Origin: Gracilaria domingensis
Lineage: Eukaryota > Rhodophyta > Florideophyceae > Gracilariales > Gracilariaceae
Assembly: GCA_022539475.1 (NCBI GenBank)
Contig: VCMS01000351.1
Location: 38,530 to 93,730 of the forward strand
DNA length: 55,201 nucleotides
Direction of reading: 5' to 3'
In this document: one piece after another, positions 19,085 to 30,233 of the stretch
Layout of the letters: each line of letters begins with the position of its first letter
How positions within the stretch are numbered: the stretch's first letter is position 1
Position numbers and translations under genes: made by a program
Notes under the pieces: generated by a model
The model's database searches: none
Seen by the model: only the letters and a program-made list of their open reading frames with translations
Told to the model about the DNA's origin: nothing

Positions 19085-19782
19085 TGAATCAAATGCAATT
19101 TATTTATAGTGTTCTCAATGTCCCATTAAGAGCAGCACAGTAACACTGGCATGGGTAGATTACTAAACGATGCTTACTAGGCGGTAGTATTGGTGAGCTA
19201 CAACAATACTTCTTCTAACATGTTCAGAATTTTCGTGGCCTCTTGCATCTCTGCAGGTGTCCACTCATCCAATCCAAGCAGTATCTTCAACCGTTCGTAC
19301 CTTCGGTACTCGTTTTCAAGCACTGAACGTGCTTCTGCAGGTTTCGGAGGGTACTCATTAAAGTACCATCTTATTCCAATCATTCGTTGTGACGCCTTTT
19401 TCAACTGCAAAATCGGAGGATATCTTGCAGTTGTACCACATGGGATCTTGCGCGCACGTCGCGCACACGCATTTTTCCATTCCCGAACTCGAAGTGGTTC
19501 GATTCCAGTACTAATCACATTCTCAATATCTGCCCGCATAGAGGTTATTGACGGATGTGAAGTGTAGAGGGATAGTTGTCGACATGCTCGGTTTACCTTC
19601 TTCTGCCGACCGCAGTCTCTCGTTTCCCTCTCCAATGATTTTTCACGACACAATTGGTAGTGCCAAAGTCGTTTTGTTGCAAGCACTACCCGTCGCAGTT
19701 CGGCTGACTCCAAACGACACAGTTCGTGCATCATCGGAACTTGATATGTTCCGAATCGAGACGCCATTTTTTCGAGGATCAG
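19085..19782 (-). mobile_element. LINE-3: 3' end fragment
   Basis: A minus-strand LINE 3' end with the tail at 19077-19090 (T-run on +). It contains a 189-codon ORF end (19198-19767) almost identical to LINE-2; one visible difference is VLENEYRR against VLGNEYRR. It is inserted in copia B gag copy 4 and joined at 19782/19783 to LTR A4. Confidence 0.9.
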
Positions 19783-20568
19783 TGATGGAGCTTATAGCTG
19801 GAAAGAGAAGGTTGAGAGAAAGGATATGGGGAATGAAGGGAAGTTCGCCAGCTCTGGCTCGGAATTTACTTGGAGGTGCTCGAGTCACCACTTATATGGA
19901 ACTACTTTGCGCAATCATCGCACAACACCAACTCCAACCAAAACCTAAACCATTAGCTAGAGACACTCAACACTACCAATCATCTTCTAACGTAACATGG
20001 TAACACTCCCACACTATCATGGAAGCTTACAACAACAAAGCACAACAACGCACAACAGTGCACAACAGTGCACAACAACTTACATGCCTACACATAACCA
20101 TGACCATGCACAGATTCACGTAGTGCCAACACATTGTAATCCCTACACGACACCAGAGCAGTTACGTACAAGCTCACCAACAACATCTCACCACACACTC
20201 ACTCCAAGTCCTACCTCACCGACAACACCACACTGTAATCCTCTTGACACAGCATCAACTCTTCACCATAGTGCCCAGGTTACAAAAAGCTGTCCTTCAT
20301 GTCCACGTACATACCTGTGTAGCTGTGCATCATGTACAGCATTCCCAGTGTACTAGCTACACACGTGTACCCCGGAAACAACCCATTAGCGCCACAACAC
20401 TTGTACGAACCACAATGCATATGACCATTTGCAGTAGCCAATCAGAAGCCCGTTTCACGTTCACTTTGCGCAGAGGCGCATATGCGCTTTTCCAACGGTA
20501 CCCTCCAAAGCAGCCCATGCTCCCGACAGTTTTGGTTTTCAGTGACAGCACAGGGTTAACATCCAACA
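19783..20568 (-). repeat. 3' LTR of copia A element on minus strand (LTR A4)
   Basis: The LTR is 786 bp, read on the minus strand from TGTTGG (20568) to CCATCA (19783). The polypurine tract (CAGACGGGGGG on the minus strand) lies at 20569-20579. It is the 3' LTR of the pol copy that follows, and its flank CTGAT is LINE-3. Confidence 0.93.
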
Positions 20569-20588
20569 CCCCCCGTCTGTCACTGACT

Positions 20589-23585
20589 TCAAACTTCTAT
20601 GTGAATCACACCACCGGCTTCGCGAAAGCTCTCGTGCTTCACTCGCGCAAGCGGGTTATTCAGCATGTCGGCAACCATGGAATCCGTCGGGCAGTAGAAC
20701 AGTACAATCGACTTGGCCTGCAGAGCTTCTCGAGTGAAGTGGAACCGAATCTCAATGTGTTTGGTTCTCCTGTTCACCACTCCATTTCGAGCAAGGTCAA
20801 TGCTGCCCTGATCGTCAACATACATGGGAGTTGGTTCAACCAGCAGCTTCACAGACCCCTCTGCTTCCATGCCAATCACACTGCCAATGCCGTTCCAAAG
20901 TCGCCTAAGCCAGATCGCCTCCTTGGTGCCAGAGCACAAGCTCACGTACTCAGCCTCTGCACTCGACAGAGCAACTACCTCCTGTTGACGAGATGACCAC
21001 GACACAGCACCACCGCACATCATGAACCAGTATCCACTAGTGGACTTGCGGTTGGCAACGTCGCCAGCCCAGTCAGAGTCCACATAGCCGTGCAACTGCA
21101 AATCGGTGCTGGAGCCATACGTCAACCCGAACGTGGTAGTGCCATTGAGGTAGCGAAGAACACGCTTGACCTCCTTCCAGTGAGCGTTTCCTGGCTTCTC
21201 AACGTACTTGGCCAGCTTAGCCACAGCATATGAGATGTCCGGACGAGTTCCCACAAACAGATACATGAGGCAGCCAATCGCCTGACGATACGGTACATGC
21301 GTGAGCACTTCCTCGTCAACAGACAAGTCCACACCGCACTCCAAAAAAGTGTCAACGGGTTTCGACAGCTGCATGCCAAATCGCTCCAGGACTTTGTTCG
21401 TGTACGCTGACTGCCTCAAGTACAGCTCTCGCTTGGTTTTGTCTTGATGGATTTCAAATCCAAGACCCATGCGAGCTTCTTTGAGGTGCTTCATGCGGAA
21501 ACGACTTACCAGCTCTGCCTTCACACGTTCCACGGTTTTCATGCTCACATTCGCAATCAGCAAGTCGTCTACATACAGATCAATGATAACCAAGAAACCC
21601 AGTATGATGCCGGTGTAGACACACTCGTCTGCGTCATTCGGCTTGAGGTGCATTTCACCAACAAGGAAGGCGTATATCTTGGCGTGCTACTGTCTTGGTG
21701 CTTGTCTAAGCCCATAGATCGCTTTCTTAAGTCTGCACACCAAGTCATCCTTTCCTTGCTGTGTGAACCCCATTGGCTGCTCCATGTACACTGTCTCGTC
21801 AAGGTCACCGTTCAGAAAGGCAGTCTTCACGTCCATCTGGTGCAAGCGAAAGTCTTGTACGGCAGTCACAGACAAGATCATTCTGATGGATGTGAACTTC
21901 ACCACAGGTGCATAAATCTCTGAGAAGTCCACACCCTCGATATGCAGAAAGCCTCTTGCAACCACACGAGCCTTGTAACGCACTGTCGGTTCATCAGATG
22001 ACGAAGCCTAATACTTCTGTATATACACCCACTTGGACGAAATCACATTGCTGTCGGCTGGCCTTGGCACTAGATCCCACGTGTCACGCTCTATCAACGA
22101 TTGGTACTCACTCTTCATCGCCTTCCTCTAAGCTTCGGTATCAGGACGTGACACTGCGTCACCGTACGACGAAGGGGTATCATCACTGGCTGTAAGCAAA
22201 GCACTGGCACCACGCCACCATGAGGATGTCGTCTTTCTCTGACGTGTGGATCTACGAAGGGGCTGCATCTCTGTCACTCCCGGCTCATCATGGGCGTCTG
22301 GTGTGGTTTGTTCATCTGTACTGGCATTCGTGGTACTCTCGTGAGAAGCTGGTGCAGAAGGGTCATCTTCAGAATGATCGGTGGATGTGTCAGAGGTTGA
22401 GGCTTCAGCAGCTCCCGACCTGTCGACCAAGTCGATATCCGCGTAGTCCTCGTGTTCAGAGTGCTCGTCATTTTCAGTTCCAGAGCACTCGTCAAACCTC
22501 ACATCTCGTGACACAATCACCTTCTTCTTCTGGCTGTCCCACAACTTGTATCCGTGGGAGCCTGAAGTGTACCCAATGAAGATGGCTTCCACTGCACGCT
22601 CTTCTAGCTTTTTCAACTTGTGATCAACCACCTTGTACCAGCAACGGCTACCAAACACTCGCAGATTGCTGAGATCAGGCTTCTGTCCATGCCACAGTTC
22701 AAACGGAGTAACGTCACTCGGAAGCGCTTTGCAGGTCACTCTGTTGCGCACATACACAGAAACATTCAGAGCCTCAGCCCAAAAGCTTTTTGGCACATTC
22801 TTGTGATGCAACATCGACCTGACCAAGTCCATGAGTATGCAATTGAACCTCTCGGCAAGCCCGTTCTGCTGCGGATTGTAAGGCACAGTTCGCTGATGCT
22901 CAATACCGTACTGCTGCAGTTTTTAAGAGAACCGATTGGACAGGTACTCACCACCGTTGTCTGTGCGCAAAACACGTTGCACACTTTTTCGAGCGGTGAT
23001 GGTAAGCACCTTCCTCCCCACCTGGTTCTCCACAAATCTGAGCCACTTGATGAACATCCGGAACACCTCATCCTTCGTCTTGAGCATGTACAGAAAGCAG
23101 TGGCGGCTGTGGTCATCGATGAATGTGACAAAGTTGTGCGAGCCTCCCAAGGACTTCACGTTCACTCGACCCGAAATGTCAGAGTGTACCAGGTCCAGTA
23201 CGTGTTCAGCTCGTTCCCTCCCTTGCTTGGGAGTCGGAGCACGGGTTGCTTTGCCCACTACACAAGAGCCACACACATCCAGCTTCTGAGCCACATCCAC
23301 ATTCAGACCTGACACAACACCGTTTCGAGCCATCTGCTTGATGCCTTCCACATTCACATGAGCCATTCGAGCATGCCAAAGAGAGCAGTCTGACACAAGC
23401 TGGCTGTCCGTGTCCGTGAGCTGTTCTGCAGCAGTGCAAAGGTAGTACAGGTCTTTGACGCGTCGCCCGACGGCAACCACTTTTGACCCCTTGTACACAC
23501 ATACCTTTTCTTTGTCAAACACTACCGTGCAGCCCAGATCACATATCTGCGACACAGAAAACATATGGTACGGCACGTTGGGCAA
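20589..23585 (-). pseudogene. Copia A pol: integrase, reverse transcriptase and RNase H
   Basis: Read on the minus strand from 23585, the order is a GAG_pre-integrase region with H and C ligands (LWHARMAHVNVEG, LDVCGSCVVGKATR), an integrase core (LVHSDISGRV, TFIDDHSRHCF, LRTDNGGEYLS; then NPQQNGLAERFN), and an acidic linker (22150-22480). After that come RVT_2 (HQMDVKTAFLNGDL, LYVDDLLIA) and RNase H (VDSDWAGD, SSAEAEYVSL). Stops or shifts occur near 22920 (in the integrase), between about 21990 and 22130, and near 21687. Gag and protease are missing. It pairs with LTR A4 and the LTR fragment at 24839. Confidence 0.93.
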
Positions 23586-23770
23586 CAGCGGAGCAAATCA
23601 AATACGGCGGTAGCAGGTAGACAGCAACGGCAAAAAACGACAGCAAATAACGACAGCACACAACGACAGCAAACAACAGCAGTAAACAACGACAGCAAAC
23701 AAAAGCAGCAAACAACAGTAGCAAACGACAAAAATGGCAAACAAAAACAACAACAAAAGAAACTTCAATA
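23586..23770. repeat. Low-complexity CAACGACAGC-type tract
   Basis: About 185 bases consist of irregular repeats of ACAACAGCAGTAAACAACG-like units. They are part of the leader of the minus-strand copia A element. Open frames across it are composition artefacts. The deletion that removed gag and protease must lie at its left border. Confidence 0.7.
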
Positions 23771-24838
23771 GTCGGGACCACTGGCAGGAACTAAATTCCC
23801 AGTACCCTAGGGGATCGGACCCCTGACCCCCGGTGACCCTCCGGGTAGGAGGCGACTTCTGCAGTCTACCTCCTCCTGCGTTCCAGGAGAAGGCGCGTTG
23901 CTATCGACGAAGCGTCCAAAGGATGATGAATGGCCAAAGATATGTCTTCACCACTTAACCCAATCTGGCCGCTTGCAAGAACTTTGCGCGACCTCGATAC
24001 TGCAGCTACTATGACAAACCAAGGTACGCTCCTAACGAGCAGACAATAATGCCCACACGCGGCCTGATCCTGAAAAGGAGGTCAGCCTTCGGTACGTCGC
24101 CTCCCCGCTCAACCGAGGTTGCACGGATCAAAAGCTCGTTTCGGTTTGCCTTCACCACAGGTCAAGAACCCGACACAAAGTCAGGTCAAGATCAACAAAG
24201 GTAAGCCACGCAAGTCCAACAGTGCGTCACAGCACCCCGTCCACTTCAGCACTCGCGGTACTACCAGGTATTACGACCGACACCGTTATCCGCCCCAAAG
24301 GACCGGTGGGAGCCTGCTAGACAGCACGTTCGCTTTGGTTCAAGCCGCCAGACTAACGTCCCCGATTGCTCGGATCAACCGCTTGTCGCTGGACTTCAGA
24401 TGACAGCCTCAAAACGCTGAGCACACATAGTGCACAGACTTCAATAACTGCTGAGCACACACGCAGTGCACAGAAGTCAACAACAAACGGTCCTCAACCT
24501 CTCGGATCAGAACCCGCAACACGACGCGGGGATTCCAACAATGACGACAGAGGGAGACCAAGCGAAACGGATGGCGATTGACAACACGGGCAACAACGAG
24601 CGCCGAAACACAATCACGATACAGAATCAACGTCGAGCCACTACCACGACAACGCCCTCAGGGAAGAACGCACGACTGAAAGGAGAAGATCAACACCAAC
24701 CAACAACACGGTCAACACACCCGTCGCAACGACGAAAAGGAAGAGAAGGGAAAACAGCGAAGCGGGTGAACGGTGATGAGGGAGAGCGGCGATAGACGAA
24801 TGATAACGGCAGAGGTCAGCGGGGCTGGGCCCATAACC
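23771..24838 (-). other. Copia A 5' leader
   Basis: Over 1 kb of untranslated leader lies between the 5' LTR remnant and the pol relic. It has a stem-loop block at 23809-23824 (AGGGG...CCCCT) matching those of copia B leaders. The primer-binding site is at its LTR edge. Two plus-strand frames (24119-24403 and 24466-24795) are antisense and carry no domain, so I do not call them genes. Confidence 0.65.
24824..24838 (-). promoter_or_regulatory. Primer-binding site of copia A
   Basis: On the minus strand the LTR end CCATCA is followed at once by GGTTATGGGCCCAGC. The plus-strand complement GCTGGGCCCATAACC matches the anticodon stem-loop of eukaryotic initiator tRNA-Met (GGGCCCAUAACC). This is the internal 'half-tRNA' priming known from Drosophila copia. 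The tRNA match is from general knowledge, not a search. Confidence 0.8.
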
Positions 24839-25007
24839 TGATGGAGGATATAGCTGGAAAGGGAAGGTTGAGAGAAAGGATGGGGGGAATGAAAGGAAGT
24901 TCGCCAGCTCTGGCTTGGAATTTACTTGGAGGTGCTCGAGTCACCGCTTACATAGAACTACTTTGCGCGACCATCGCACAAATCTAACTCCAAGCAATAC
25001 CTAAACC
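24839..25007 (-). repeat. 5' LTR remnant of copia A (3' 169 bp)
   Basis: It matches the last 169 bases of LTR A, including CCTCCATCA at its 3' end and the GAGTCACCGCTTA block. It breaks off after ACCTAAACCA, where LTR A should continue into CTAGC. The sequence then becomes GTCTGTGTTCTCG, which resembles the inner end of the right arm at 42005. Confidence 0.9.
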
Positions 25008-25954
25008 ACGTCTGTGTTCTCGTTCTGCTAGTTAGCAGTCCAAAAATGCTAGTTTCGAAATGCTAGTCTTTCATATGTTAAATTGCACTTTCTGTAGTTT
25101 CCATTTGGAGGAAAAACTAGAGAAAACTACGACTAATGAATGGTTCTGAGGTATGCTAAAGTATGCTATGTTTTTTATACTAGACATCTAAAACTAGCAA
25201 GTATGAAAGATGACAGAACCGTACTTCCAGTCCTCCTCTTTTGCTAGTGCTCTAGGTGAGTGGGCCCATTCGGGTGGTTCACCGACGGACCACATGGGAA
25301 CCCCAGAGGAAGGACTAGTCTGGACCGAACGCCGCCAGCCTCCGAGAACATTACGGCTGGAACATTCATTTGCTGCAGTACCCCCTGAGCACCACCACCG
25401 CAACCGCATATCCTCAAAACACTATGATCAAACCCAGAGCTCATCTTCACAACTTCTTCATCGGCTGTTGCTTGTAACCTCTTCCTTCGCACAGTCCACA
25501 TACCTCAATCACATCATCACTGAAAGCCGTAAACGGACACGAAGTTAGTAGCCATACTCAAAACAACCATGAAACGTCTCTTTGATACCTGAACCTCTTA
25601 CCTCTCTATCTCTTTCAGTCCCAATCACCGTCCACACACTTGCATCGCGGCACCGCACAGAAACACAAGCTGAAACACAGTTAGTACCCATAGCGCACAC
25701 ACAACCATTTCATTGCGATATCTCCCTACCTTTTCAAATCCTCCAGTTCTCGTATCCAAACACACCTTCATGTCCCTATTCAAGAATCAAGACTTCGCAA
25801 GAAGCAGCAAGGAGACACACAGTTAGAAATCAGATAATACACACGAACTTCTTCTCGATTCATTCGTGTTGAATACCTCTTCATGTCTTCTAGTCCGCTA
25901 ATGCGACACATTCACCCTCCACTGCTCCACGATTCATTTTTCTAGAGTTTTGAC

Positions 25955-26000
25955 CCATGTTGAATAGGGAAGTGATCGTTACCGTTCCTATTCAACATGG
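25955..26000. repeat. Hairpin with 14-bp stem
   Basis: CCATGTTGAATAGG (25955-25968) and CCTATTCAACATGG (25987-26000) are perfect complements around an 18-base loop. It lies in the repeat-rich leader. It could be a terminator-like or transposase-binding structure. Confidence 0.9.
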
Positions 26001-26388
26001 ATCGAAAATCTGCAAGCAGTAATTGGACACACAGTTAGTACATATACAACAAAGGTAAAACTCTCCTCGTTAAGATATTGTTACATACCTCTCCATGTCT
26101 TCCAGTCCTGATAATGCGACACCTTCGGGGTCTACTGCTCCACCCTCTACCCTCAACGCCCCCTTTGTGCCACAGTTTCCAATCCAATTCAATGGACGAC
26201 CCAAAGGTCACTATGCCAGAACTAAAACGAAACCCAGCTGTTAGTCATTAGAATTTCTCTAATTAAGTTCTACAAGCGTCTTCAGTGAGAATTGTAGTAC
26301 ATTTCTCACTCGAATCGCTTCTTAGAGCGTAATTAGCAACGTACCTTACGAGCGCGCACATACGTTCCTAGAACCGTTTCTCGCTCTC

Positions 26389-26632
26389 CGTACATCGCTC
26401 GCGTCAAACGGGGTCAGCAAGAACTAGATCCCATGACAACCGTGGATAGAGTTTCCACCGTAACAGTACGTCACTCGCATGATCTGCATAGTAGTCTTTC
26501 GCTCGTTATTCGTACATCGCTCGCACCGAACTAGGTCAGCAACAAATAAGATCTCAGTAAGAGTCGAAACCGTTACGTGTTTCACGTACCTGTATGGAAC
26601 TCGCATGATCTGGAAGATAGTGTGTCGCAGAG
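26389..26632 (+). repeat. Two tandem units of about 122 bp
   Basis: Unit one starts with CGTACATCGCTCGC at 26389 and unit two with the same 14 bases at 26511. Both continue with GGTCAGCAA, later CTCGCATGATCTG and a final GATAGTGTGTCGC or TAGTAGTCTTTCGC. The copies are diverged in between. It is a candidate subterminal binding array of the transposon. Confidence 0.75.
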
Positions 26633-26995
26633 AAGTGCCATGATCAGAGCTCGCATCGCACTCGTCAGGCCCGTGCTATGGCAATTTCCTGACTTCTCCA
26701 GTTCAGCACTATCTACTTCTAGTGTATAGTTCACGCCTGCCGCAAAGTACGGGCTCAAAAATTTAGGAATGTTTTCAGTTTTTCACAATTCCTTCCCTCC
26801 TCGACGTACCCATATCATATCGTGATGTACGTAAACCATCAAGTGCATAACGCCGATTCGACTCTCCCTATATTCTCCCCCACACAGTACGGCAAACCTT
26901 TTCCCACAACTTGCAACACTGTACCTTAGACCTCCGCTTATCACCTCCAACGTTCCAACCAACCGCCTTCCCCCACCTCCCCGCCCTACTGCATC

Positions 26996-29900
26996 ATGTA
27001 CATATGTTGCTTCTCCCGCTGTGCCTTTCACACAGACTCTATCGCCTCCCTCGCGCAACATCAGAAACGATGCAGACACCGGCATGACCCAAACCCTTTT
27101 CTCACTCCTCCTGCCCCCGCGATTCCCTCTTCCCCCCCGAAGAAAACGTCGCTGACTCAGCAGTACCAAACCCCCTCTCTCTTCTCCCTCCAACCGACCC
27201 TCCGATAATGTAGCACTCGCCACTGACGAACCGTATGAAGAACAGCAGCTTGCTCTCTCCATACGTTCTTCTGACGCAGCACATCTAGCTACACCACAAC
27301 CCCCATTCAATTCTCAGTCTCTTTCCGTAGGTTCCGGTCATGCCCTCTCCCTGCCCGCTTCAAGTGATAACATTCACAATCTCGTGACATACATTTCCTC
27401 CACCGCCACGAAACTCGGAAAGCGCTCCGCAGACGAGCTTATCAACATTCGCAGGCAGTCCAACTTTCCCCCTGTCTTTTCCAAACCTCCATCACCTCTG
27501 CTTCTGAGTGTCTCAAACTACACTCCAAAATCTTTGAAGAGACCATGAGCTCCATGGGCTTCACCTCCAGCACCATTCACGATAACGACCTTCAGTTCTC
27601 TGCCACCCTCTATGTCAAGGACCCCATTCAAGTCCTTCAACAACAACTTCGGCTAGCATCCCATGAGAAGGCCTTCTTTCGCCCAATTCACCACGCCTCC
27701 CGCATAGGAACCGACGCATTTGCACATCCCATGGCCTCCAAACTCGAACATGACGTCGTTCTCGCTCTGAAAAAGCATATCGCACATTCTCCAAACCTAA
27801 GAGTCATCTGGCATGATCCCACCACTACCGGTATAGACTCCTTCATCGTCATGTTCAACTCTACTCCGATAAGTCCTCCACCACGCTAAAAAGCTCCTCT
27901 GTCACATCATACCCCCTCCATATTACGTTTCTCAACTTCAAGGACTCTTTCCGGAGAAAATGTATCACACACCAACACACTCTCGTCGGCTACATTCCCA
28001 CTTCCTTTACATCCTTCTCACCCGATTCTTCTTCCACCGACACCCACTCTTTGGAAATTGGCCACTTTTCATCGAACATAACTCGCGTTGTGCGCATGGA
28101 GCTCGTCCAGAAGTCCTTGGAAACTATCCTCAAACCTCTGTACCACATATGCAAAAAGGGCTTCCCCTTCAGAGACGCCAAGAGAGTCCTTCGTCAGTGC
28201 CATCCCATCATCGCTAACTATAGCGCTGACATTCCCGAAGCAAAGGACATTCTCGCTGTCTTACATGGCAGAAAGCCAAACAAGCCCTGTCATAGATTCC
28301 TCATCCCTCGTTCGCAACTCAACATCTATCCACCAATCCTCAATGAGCGAACTGTATCCCACACCTCTGCAACGAGAAAGAAACACCAATATCTACTTCC
28401 CGGCGCTGAAAAGAGGCTCTGCTCTCCCGCAGACCTCGAGTGGCAAGGACCCTGAAAAATGAAGCTGTTGAACTACTGCAAACTACCTCCTTATCTACTT
28501 ACAAGACCTTTCTCGAATCTTTCCCTATGCTCAATGTCTCCGAGCTGCTCACTCCTTACTCAATCTTCTTCTTCGAGCCCCTTCATAGCTTTCATCTCGG
28601 AATCTCCAAACTCATCAAACTCGCCTCGACTGAACGGCTCAAGTCCGATTTGCTTCACACTTCTGTTGGTTCTCAAGGAAACCCGAGGTCTTTCAAGACC
28701 GTTCGAACTTCTATTCTAAGCCACGCCAACGCCATTCTCGCCGACATTGAGCGCTCCTATCCGGCATCAGGACTTCACATCGACTTCTCCACATCCGAAA
28801 GAGGAAAATCTCTCAACAGTTTCTTCACGACAGACAGCATCATGGGTATGTTGGAAGCCAAGGACTACCGTTCCCTTGATATGGTCTTCCCTCTCATTGG
28901 CGCTTTCTTTGACCGCTGTTGTGGTGAGGAATCCTCCGTCTTTATTACACCGTGTTCCCATCCTACGTTGACCTCTTCAACAACGTCCTTCGCTACAATA
29001 TCACTCCAGATTGGACGGAGCATCGCATAGATGCGTTGTAAACTATAATCAAGAACTTCACGTTTCACACAGTTTCCATTCTCGGCGCGTACCAAGCCTC
29101 CAACTTTCGTACTCTTAAGTTCCACCTCCTTGAGAACATCATTCCAGAAATACGGCGATACGGAGATCTGCACTTTGGCGATGCAGGCGTGTACGAACAT
29201 GCTCATCTTTTCTTCAAGAACCACTATCATCGAACTTCTCGAAGGCGAACTACAGCTCATAAGGAAACGGTGAACGCCATTCAAGAGTCGCAGGACTATT
29301 CGCAATCCCTTTCGGTCAGAAGTCACTTCTCTGTCTCCTCCAACTCTCGCACCCCTTCCATCAACCGTTTTCCGGCCATGGTTCGCGACGGTACCTCCTT
29401 CTCACTCTTTGACATCATCACAGCTGACAAGTACCTACAATCGCATCCACATGTATCTTCTTCGGCTCTGGCAGAACTTTTCTCGACAACCACACTGCAG
29501 TTAATCAACCAAATATCTCGCGATGCTCTCACCTCCTTCCGCACCCTTTGTGTGTAAACTATTCAACAGCTGAAGAACCCTCACGACATCAAACTCACTG
29601 TCGTTAATTCTGCATACGTTCTTAGCGGCTTCTGCCCCTCTCTCGATGATTACGATCGGGATCTTCGATGCATAAGACTGAGAAGGCCCGATGTACAACT
29701 ATGTGAACGCATCTTCGCTACGACCTCCTTCGGACCTTGCAAGTTGCCTAAGTTCTCCACGGTTCTCGTGCACGGAACACCCCCTCCCAACTGCACGTTT
29801 TCCAAAGCGTGGGTATGCAAAGTATTTGCATTGCTTCGCGTCAGGGACAAGACCTTAGACAACTCTGAATCGGAGCTCGCTTTCGTTCGTTTCTCCGAAG

Positions 29901-30205
29901 TGACAGAGCCCTTGGATAAAATTGATGAAACTCTGAACTGTATATTACTCCGTTGGGCCACCGAAGACGAGCATGATCACACAGTGCATCCACGTACGTC
30001 AAGGATGAAACCTCGTTCTGCTACGGTCTCTCCTTGGTTCGGGCTTATTCTCTTCTCCTCAATCAAAGGCTCCATACACTTCATTCGCCAAAACTACCCC
30101 GCCCGACCATTTTTCCCTCCCCTTCACTGGCAATTCCATCGTTTATACATTAACAGATTCTATCGTAACCCTCGAGCGCACATTCATCATACTCATACTA
30201 CGTAA
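26996..30205 (+). pseudogene. Plavaka/KDZ-like transposase (decayed)
   Basis: A chain of plus-strand frames spells one long transposase. An N-terminal Cys/His finger (CCFSRCAFHTDS..HQKRCRHRH) comes first, then an ADELINIRRQ region, then LYSDKSS, SYPLHITFLNFKDSFRR and LVGYIP. Next come CHRFLIP, PYSIFFFEPLHSFHLGISK and finally RRYGDLHFGDAGVYEHAHLFFKNHYHR. These match the order in Plavaka-type (CACTA/KDZ-related) DDE transposases: Asp in YSDKS, a second acidic residue before LH, and Glu in E-A-H. The second position is Glu rather than the usual Asp. Frame changes or stops occur near 27200, 27470, 27890, 28450, 29030 and 29555. The end (HWQFHRLYINRF) is typical. Confidence 0.8.
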
Positions 30206-30233
30206 CATTCTTAACATAAACTGTTCATGTACT

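Larger units (their letters stand above)
6406..25007. mobile_element. Nested retrotransposon cluster (LINE, copia A, copia B)
   Basis: Everything here derives from one LINE family and two related copia families, in both orientations, with mutual insertions and deletions. The order is: LINE-1 (split by a solo LTR), copia A pol and LTR, a copia B LTR fragment, copia B gag and LTR on -, a copia B integrase relic, an LTR A next to LINE-2, copia B gag and LTR on -, a hairpin-rich insert, copia B LTR and gag on +, LINE-3 on -, and a copia A element on -. No host gene was found inside. Confidence 0.9.
25008..26995. other. Repeat-rich noncoding leader of the Plavaka-like element
   Basis: No large ORF is credible over about 2 kb. 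Several degenerate repeats are visible. CTAGT motifs cluster at 25025-25200. Modules of roughly 110-210 bases between about 25540 and 26245 each show a pyrimidine-rich stretch ending in AG and later an ACACAGTTAGTA-like block. Two 122-bp units lie at 26389-26632. A small 49-codon frame (26094-26242, MSSSPDNATPSGS...) sits in the last module, and I cannot support it as a gene. Subterminal transposase-binding repeats or repeated exons are both possible. Confidence 0.5.

Noticed and set aside
23586..23770. Tandem CAACGACAGC units as a CRISPR array or satellite
   Set aside because: The units are irregular, with no uniform repeat and spacer lengths, and lie inside a retroelement leader.
24119..24795. 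Two plus-strand frames in the copia A leader
   Set aside because: They are antisense to the leader, low in complexity and without motifs.
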